Positions 37,021 to 42,500 of a stretch of 42,500 nt of DNA are shown here, one piece after another. The stretch's first letter is position 1, and every line of letters starts with the position of its first letter. Origin of the DNA: Bigelowiella natans CCMP2755 (Eukaryota; Cercozoa; Chlorarachniophyceae). The DNA is taken from positions 42,501-85,000 of the forward strand of contig ADNK01002454.1 in the NCBI GenBank assembly GCA_000320545.1, read 5' to 3'. Position numbers and translations under genes: made by a program. The notes below the pieces were generated by a model that was not told the origin of the DNA, searched no databases, and worked only from the letters and a program-made list of their open reading frames with translations.

Positions 37021-38350
37021 TTTCTCCATTCGTCATACAATGACGTTATCTACTTCTAGATCCAATCTGTACTTGTGGCTAGCGATGCAAACAGATGATG
37101 AATGTGCAAATGAAGCCATTCGCACTTTATGCCGATTCGACATGCACTAAGCACACATGTCTAGATGTGTTCATGCATCAACATTCGTGTCGCGCTGCGA
37201 CAACCCCTAGACACGCTTGTCGCTCAGAACTGCTACATAAACTTCGCAATAATGCTAGAATGTGCGCGCATCATTGCGATGCCACGCTAGGTACGTGTCT
37301 GCACGCTGACACCTAGACACAAGTGTTTGCGCGTAGCACACGCTAGCACGACTAGATGGCTAGTTGGACAAGCAATGCGGGTGCACAACATGCAATGGCA
37401 CTTGTTGCACGCGATGCGTCACGCGTGCGTCCGTTGTCGATCCATCCGCATCGTCCTGTCTCACTCATCAAGCCGCACACTCTGGCAAGTGGCATTCGCC
37501 CTTTCCTGGTTTCGTCTGTTCAGCAGGAACTAGAACAGTTGAAACCGTTGAGCTGAGACTTCTCACCCGCGCCGCGTTTGTGCCCGCTAGCTGCGCTAGC
37601 GCGCTGGCCAGTGCCAGCAAGAACGTGCAAACGGGAACAAGCTGCGCTTGCTACCTTGCTTCGAGTGAGCTTCACGTCGCATGCACGCACCACAAAAAAG
37701 AAAGGGAAAACACGTTTGGACTTTCAGACACAGCTAGACAGATGGCCAAGCCTTTTTGGTCTCCAGCACTTCGTGACACGTGTGACATGCACTGCTGGGC
37801 TCCAGACAATCCAGGCTAGCTAGCTAGCAGGCTAGCAGGCTAGCAGCGTGCAGGGCTCTGTGTGGTGAACGACATCTCGCTGGTGGTGCAGCTGAAAGGA
37901 CTTCCCAAGAAACAAGAAACAGAAGTAATGTTTTTGATCGACCATGTTTCTAAAGTGTTGCACGACTGCGCGACACTCACAAGTCAGCACGAAACAAGCG
38001 CTCGAAGCGCAGTGCCCCAAGAACGAACAAGCACGTGACGAAGAACATGCGAACGAACGGCTCTTTTCCAGCAGTGGTGCACCTGAGAGGATCATCAGAA
38101 GCACCAAGAAAGAAAGAAAAAATGCTTGCACACGATGGGACTGAAAAGTGTGAAAAGGACACGCGCACATCTAGACATGCTAGCATGATGCATGCGAACA
38201 GTCCACTTCCTTCACAACACTCGAACAAGATGCTCATGCGAGCGCCCGGGTGCTCGAACAATGAAAACGCTGTCGTTGTTGGATGTCTCTTGCGATTTCT
38301 GAGTGAAGACATGCAACTACTGCCATTTGTGATTCATTGATTTCCCACAT
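37021..38350. other. GC- and CTAG-rich non-coding island C
   Basis: It starts at or within about 75 bases of the oxygenase stop codon. CTAG, GCTAGC, GCGC, CACGTG and TGCATG words are common, and a GCTAGCAG-type tandem lies at about 37815-37850. Several frames are open for 60-150 codons on both strands, but they overlap each other, lack splice-like structure and read as biased Cys/His/Arg sequence. I see no gene. Confidence 0.65.
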
Positions 38351-38788
38351 GGGATTTCCTCTCTCTTGTGCTGCAATAGCAGCATGACAGCATAAGGTGC
38401 ATCCACTCATCCTAACTCAATGAGACTCCCCAATAATCTGTCAACATTTCCCCTTTCTATGAAGTCGTTAACCACAAATTTTGTGTAGTTTCACAGTATC
38501 CGTGCAATGCCGCTGTTCCGTAAAACTGAATTTATTATCCGGTCGAAACCCCAAGCTGGAAATGATGAAGACAAGACCGCGATAGGCCTGTGATCACAGA
38601 GTACGTCATGTGTTTAGTTAGAGCCTAAGCAAAAACACCCAGCATTTCCTTGGATTTAGATACCTTTCCGACCGGATTAGGTCTGAAAATTGGTGGCTAA
38701 GTTTGTAATAAGCGATACTGCCATCCGCCCCCTATTTCCTTTTTACAACTTGCTCTAGTAATCTCCAGTTCAGGGGAAGGAAAAGGAT
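38351..38788. other. Intergenic region upstream of the 195-residue gene
   Basis: Composition returns to normal. A short plus-strand frame at 38507-38593 (MPLFRKTEF) could be coding, but no donor there fits the phase of the next exon. No other feature recognised. Confidence 0.35.
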
Positions 38789-39763
38789 ATGTCGGGGGGG
38801 TTTAATTCGGTGACGGAGGCGAAGAAGCTGTTGGTGCCGAACACCTTCTTCAACGGCTCCATAGGCCATCCCAATTTTGGTACTTCTGACAGGGGGTCGT
38901 GTGCTTGGAAGAGATGATGCCCGAGAGTTAATATCACACAGATATGAGTGAGCGTGGGTGACAAATCGGTCCCTCATGTTTGATATCTGTCCCTCCTTCA
39001 ACTGTAGGTGACGATTCGATATCTGTCAACTGTGAGATTGAAAAGGGTGAGTATCCCAACTTTGAAGGTGCTCTCGAATTATTTATTACCGTATTAGTGT
39101 ACAATTTTTGGCACACGGGAGTGAAGCATAAAATTATGTGCAAGAGTATGTCGCTTTCATCTGTATGAAATAGGGATATTTTGATGCATCGTTTCTATTA
39201 TGTTGAGATCATCTCTAGTACTTTGGATCATCATCGTCGTCATCATCATCATCATCATCTTGTACTCGAACAAGTGGCGCAGTAGGGACAACAAGATCAC
39301 CTGCTGCTACGAATTCTCATTCAAATCGAATAACCCACCACCACTATAGGGACATGGTCTGCTCTGAATCAAAGCGCATTAATGAGAATAGAATTGGATG
39401 ATGGAGGAGGTATAAAATAATACCTGTGTACATGGTTTTGTACAAACAATCATGTATTCTGTGCTATATCAATCACATGATTTATAATGATATGTCAATA
39501 AATTAATGAAGGTATTATTGTGTACAAACCCTTGTTGTGATGTGCGTGCTTGAAATAAATAAATACCTTTTGCTACGGTTAATGTAGAAATTACGATAAA
39601 GTTATATGGCCCTGATGAGGACGAAGAACCTACGACAGCCAAAGGGTTAGATTTTTTCAAAATTTAGTGGAATACTTCTTGCCAGATCCTATCATAAGTA
39701 GGTTGATCATTCACTTCATTATTCCCAATGTGCAGGAGTACGTAAACCTGCTGCTGTCACTTG

Positions 39764-39812
<49 letters not shown>

Positions 39813-40032
39813 GTACTAATACATATAATCGATTTTGCAGGCGTTATTCTGAAGCTGGTCTTATGTCAGGAGAAGTATTTAGCGAGGTAGCATAATATTC
39901 TATGAAGGAAAAATAAAAAGATAACGGTGAGAGAGAATAATTAAATAGCGGTGAGATGGTGGACACCTAAGTTTTCCTCACTATACACCTTTAAGTATAC
40001 ATGTACATATGTTTATATATGCATATTATAAT

Positions 40033-40068
<36 letters not shown>

Positions 40069-40075
40069 TATATAT

Positions 40076-40111
<36 letters not shown>

Positions 40112-40144
40112 TTTTCTCTCTCTCTCCCTCTCTCTCTCCCTCTC

Positions 40145-40184
<40 letters not shown>

Positions 40185-41340
40185 TGTGTGTGTGTGTGTG
40201 TGTGTGAATGCCGCAGGGGGAAGGAGGAGGTGAATTTGAGTTTTCAATGGGAAAAGGGGATGTGCAAGGTAGCATAAATCTGAAGAATTCGGTTTCAGTG
40301 CTACTACCCATTATTACGAGATATTATGAAAGAATGAATGAATGAATGGGTTATGGTATTTCATATTTACCCCCCTTCACACATTTGGCTGCCGTTTTCC
40401 TTTAATGATGAAGAACTCACGCTAACGTAGAACTACAGTTATTGATTGCAATTACTGTGAGTTTGTTTATTTGATTAGAGAAACACACTTAAAATGTTTC
40501 AAAAGTACTATATTCTTACATTCCAAATCCTGATGACTGTCGCATTGCCCGTGATATGATATCATCACCAAAAAGTAGGTAGTAGTGATGATGATTCCAA
40601 CGATAGCGCTGAGGATGACGATTACACGGCCGGCGAAGAACGTACTGTACAAATTATAATTGACACATGCACATGCACATGCACATATACATACATATGT
40701 ATCATATAGAATATGAGCGACTTCTCAAAATTGAAAACAATATTTTGTTTTCTTCTATTTCGGATGCACCTTGGTGGTTTTTATCATTTTCCATGCATCA
40801 TTATGAGCTATTCATAAGAATATTATGCATAAGCATAGCTGTTGATGACTAAACTTATTAATCCTCGTTGTTGATCGATCATCTATCACCATGTATTTAG
40901 AATTGCAGCACAACAAACCACTACTATCACAATACTACTACTACTACTACTACTACTACTACATGCAGTGTAGTTGCGATCACAGCTTATTATGATGAAT
41001 CAAGTTAATTAGAACACTTGATATAATAGGAATCAACAATGAAGATAGACTGCACGACGTAACTATCCAGCAAGTGGGACAACACATAGTTGTAGAAGAA
41101 CAACAAGAAGAAGAGAAAACTACTGCTGCTGCTAACGCTGCTGATTGTGATGATGCCTCTTCCTGTGTAAGTAAAGAGACCAAGGATGAGAAAGGTAGTA
41201 GGTTGGAAGGTAGGTAGTGTGGGGGGGGTGTATTAGATATGTAGGTTCGTAGTAGCAGCAGCAGTAGTGCTAGCGGTAGTAGTAAAAGTAGAGGCAGTCG
41301 GAGAAAGCGGGTATATGATGTGTGTTTGTGTGCGGGTAAG

Positions 41341-41386
<46 letters not shown>

Positions 41387-41685
41387 AGAGAATGAGAGAT
41401 TCATGTTTTCGGGAGAACTAAGAAACTAAGTCAATTATTTGGTTCAATGTATTACAATCACATTTCATTTCTACGTGCGTGCGTGCAGATCAATCATCGT
41501 CGGGTGCTTTATATCATTCTTATTTACGATCAACTCTCTCCTGTAGAGAGGATAGTAATTGCTGGTGGTGATACTTATTGTTCATAAAAGTGCGTCTTAT
41601 GTTCATCGTCTTCCTCTCAGTTATGGATGAAGATATTCCGCTCCTAAGTCCTGTGATGCTATTCAACTACTTGTCAGTATATAAT

Positions 41686-41717
<32 letters not shown>

Positions 41718-41734
41718 CATATGTATTCACATAC

Positions 41735-41770
<36 letters not shown>

Positions 41771-41842
41771 AAGTTACTTCCTGTGTCCTTTTAATTCTAA
41801 TCAATTCAGATCCTGCAAGCATATGCGACTCCTTTTGCTTGA
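38789..41842 (+). CDS. Hypothetical protein, 195 residues, 9 exons
   Basis: Exons: 38789-38879 (ATG), 39008-39046, 39588-39645, 39841-39886, 40217-40268, 41030-41166, 41489-41564, 41621-41676 and 41810-41842 (TGA). They total 588 nt with all phases matching. The N-terminus is MSGGFNSVTEAKKLLVPNTF. Next come a possible beta segment (ITIKLYGPDEDEEPTTAKG), a Gly-rich part (GEGGGEFEFSMGKGDV), an acidic, Gln/Ala-rich segment (VVEEQQEEEKTTAAANAA) and a hydrophobic C-terminus (RVLYIILIYDQLSPVERIVI, then LLSPVMLFNYLS). Product family not recognised. An extra small exon at about 39736-39741 is possible, since its phase would fit. The intron from 40269 to 41029 is unusually long for this window. Confidence 0.7.
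39768..39808. repeat. (TA)n microsatellite, intronic
   Basis: A TA run about 30 bases upstream of the acceptor of exon 39841-39886. Confidence 0.93.
40036..40206. repeat. Compound (TG)-(TA)-(CT)-(TG) microsatellite
   Basis: Four different dinucleotide runs in series: TG about 40036-40068, TA about 40079-40109, CT about 40114-40181 and TG about 40183-40206. They end 10 bases before the acceptor of exon 40217-40268 and so form most of that intron. Confidence 0.95.
41343..41390. repeat. (GA)n microsatellite, intronic
   Basis: A GA run in the intron between exons 41030-41166 and 41489-41564. Confidence 0.93.
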
Positions 41843-41934
41843 CGCTAGAAGTGCGAAAAATCATATTGATAAAAACACATTTGATTGAAGATGAAGAATA
41901 TGCTAACTACTAACTACTAATACTACTATAAGGT

Positions 41935-42129
41935 ATGGAGAGTCGTATCAAGGGTTGCATTCCCCGCTCTGTACTGCTACACATTGCAGTACCAGCAGTC
42001 ATTGGTGGTGGGGGTGGTGGTTCTGTTGAAGAACAGAATGATAATGATAACAGCAATAATGGTAAAAAACCTGAGCACCAGAATCTGCCTCAAAATCTTA
42101 GTGTTTCTACGGTAATACAAATGAATTAA
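41935..42129 (+). CDS. Possible start of a further plus-strand gene
   Basis: An open frame from ATG at 41935 reads MESRIKGCIPRSVLLHIAVP, then Gly-rich and Asn-rich sequence, to a TAA at 42127-42129. A GTAATAC donor at about 42111 could take it on beyond the window. It lies 93 bases after the stop of the 195-residue gene, so it may instead be an alternative terminal exon of that gene. No family recognised. Confidence 0.35.
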   Translation: MESRIKGCIPRSVLLHIAVPAVIGGGGGGSVEEQNDNDNSNNGKKPEHQNLPQNLSVSTVIQMN

Positions 42130-42217
42130 TCATCACCTCGATTCTGAAGTGTTGGTTGTATAGTAGCTACATTCTACTTTCTGTATTACATATCACCTAA
42201 ATGCCACATGTGTAGTG

Positions 42218-42220
<3 letters not shown>

Positions 42221-42254
<34 letters not shown>
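42221..42254. repeat. (CA)n microsatellite
   Basis: A CA run near the right edge. A (TAG)n run at about 42309-42339 and a (TG)n run at 42391-42418 follow. Confidence 0.93.
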
Positions 42255-42256
<2 letters not shown>

Positions 42257-42307
42257 TAGGTACTCATATATATGTATACATATACATACCAACAAAAATA
42301 ATAGCTC

Positions 42308-42339
<32 letters not shown>

Positions 42340-42387
42340 TACATACATGCATGCATGATGGCTATAAAGGGTGGATGGGAGGCGCAG

Positions 42388-42418
<31 letters not shown>

Positions 42419-42500
42419 ATTGAATGACTCATCTGATAATAATAGTAATAGGAATGGAAATGATTAGGGTTGAGGAATTACTTGTTCATTTATTATGATC

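Noticed and set aside
37364-38340. Open frames of 66-151 codons in island C
   Set aside because: They lie on both strands and in several frames at once, with no splice sites or recognisable motifs. They follow from the local GC-rich composition.
40217-40268. FEFSMGKGDV looked like an FKBP-type isomerase signature
   Set aside because: The following exon does not continue with the expected VIKGWD block, and the rest of the protein lacks other FKBP motifs.

Overview
This window is nuclear DNA from a very intron-dense eukaryote, most likely a unicellular alga or other protist; I cannot name the lineage. Support for this: GT-AG introns with GTAAGT-like donors every 20-250 coding bases, exons as short as 17 nt, and simple repeats (TA, CA/TG, CT/GA, TAG, ATC, TTG) filling introns and intergenic DNA and also running through coding exons as poly-E, D, S, T, N and H. 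Long uninterrupted ORFs are therefore a poor guide here. I called genes by chaining exons whose acceptor, donor, reading frame and intron phase agree.

Layout. (1) 897-2233, minus: the 5' part of a DEAD-box RNA helicase resembling DDX55/Spb4, running toward the left edge. (2) 3506-26328, plus: a reconstructed gene of roughly 60 exons for a protein of about 3,000 residues. It has an N-terminal and a C-terminal block of SFI1-like (centrin-binding) Trp repeats on either side of about 2,100 residues of low-complexity sequence, and ends at a TAA. (3) 27394-30012, minus: an ankyrin-repeat protein gene, partly resolved. (4) 30240-33850: an intergenic island of foreign composition. It holds a decayed non-LTR-type reverse transcriptase (30240-31782), a GC-richer tail with a perfect 70-bp inverted repeat, and a CACG/CA repeat. 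(5) 33862-35058, minus: a multi-pass membrane protein of unknown family. It lies head to head with (6) 35242-37020, plus: a complete 8-exon gene for a 342-residue putative 2OG-Fe(II) oxygenase with an N-terminal signal peptide or anchor. (7) 37021-38350: another GC/CTAG-rich non-coding island. (8) 38789-41842, plus: a 9-exon gene for a 195-residue protein I do not recognise. (9) 41935 onward, plus: start of a possible further gene.

The genes do not form a pathway. The visible functions are ribosome biogenesis (helicase), centrin-fibre or basal-body structure (SFI1-like protein), a protein-interaction scaffold (ankyrin), and a secretory-pathway oxygenase that shares a short divergent promoter with a membrane protein. 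The points most worth following up are the giant SFI1-like gene hidden in repeats, the compositionally distinct islands that sit against gene 3' ends, and the reverse-transcriptase island with its perfect inverted repeat.
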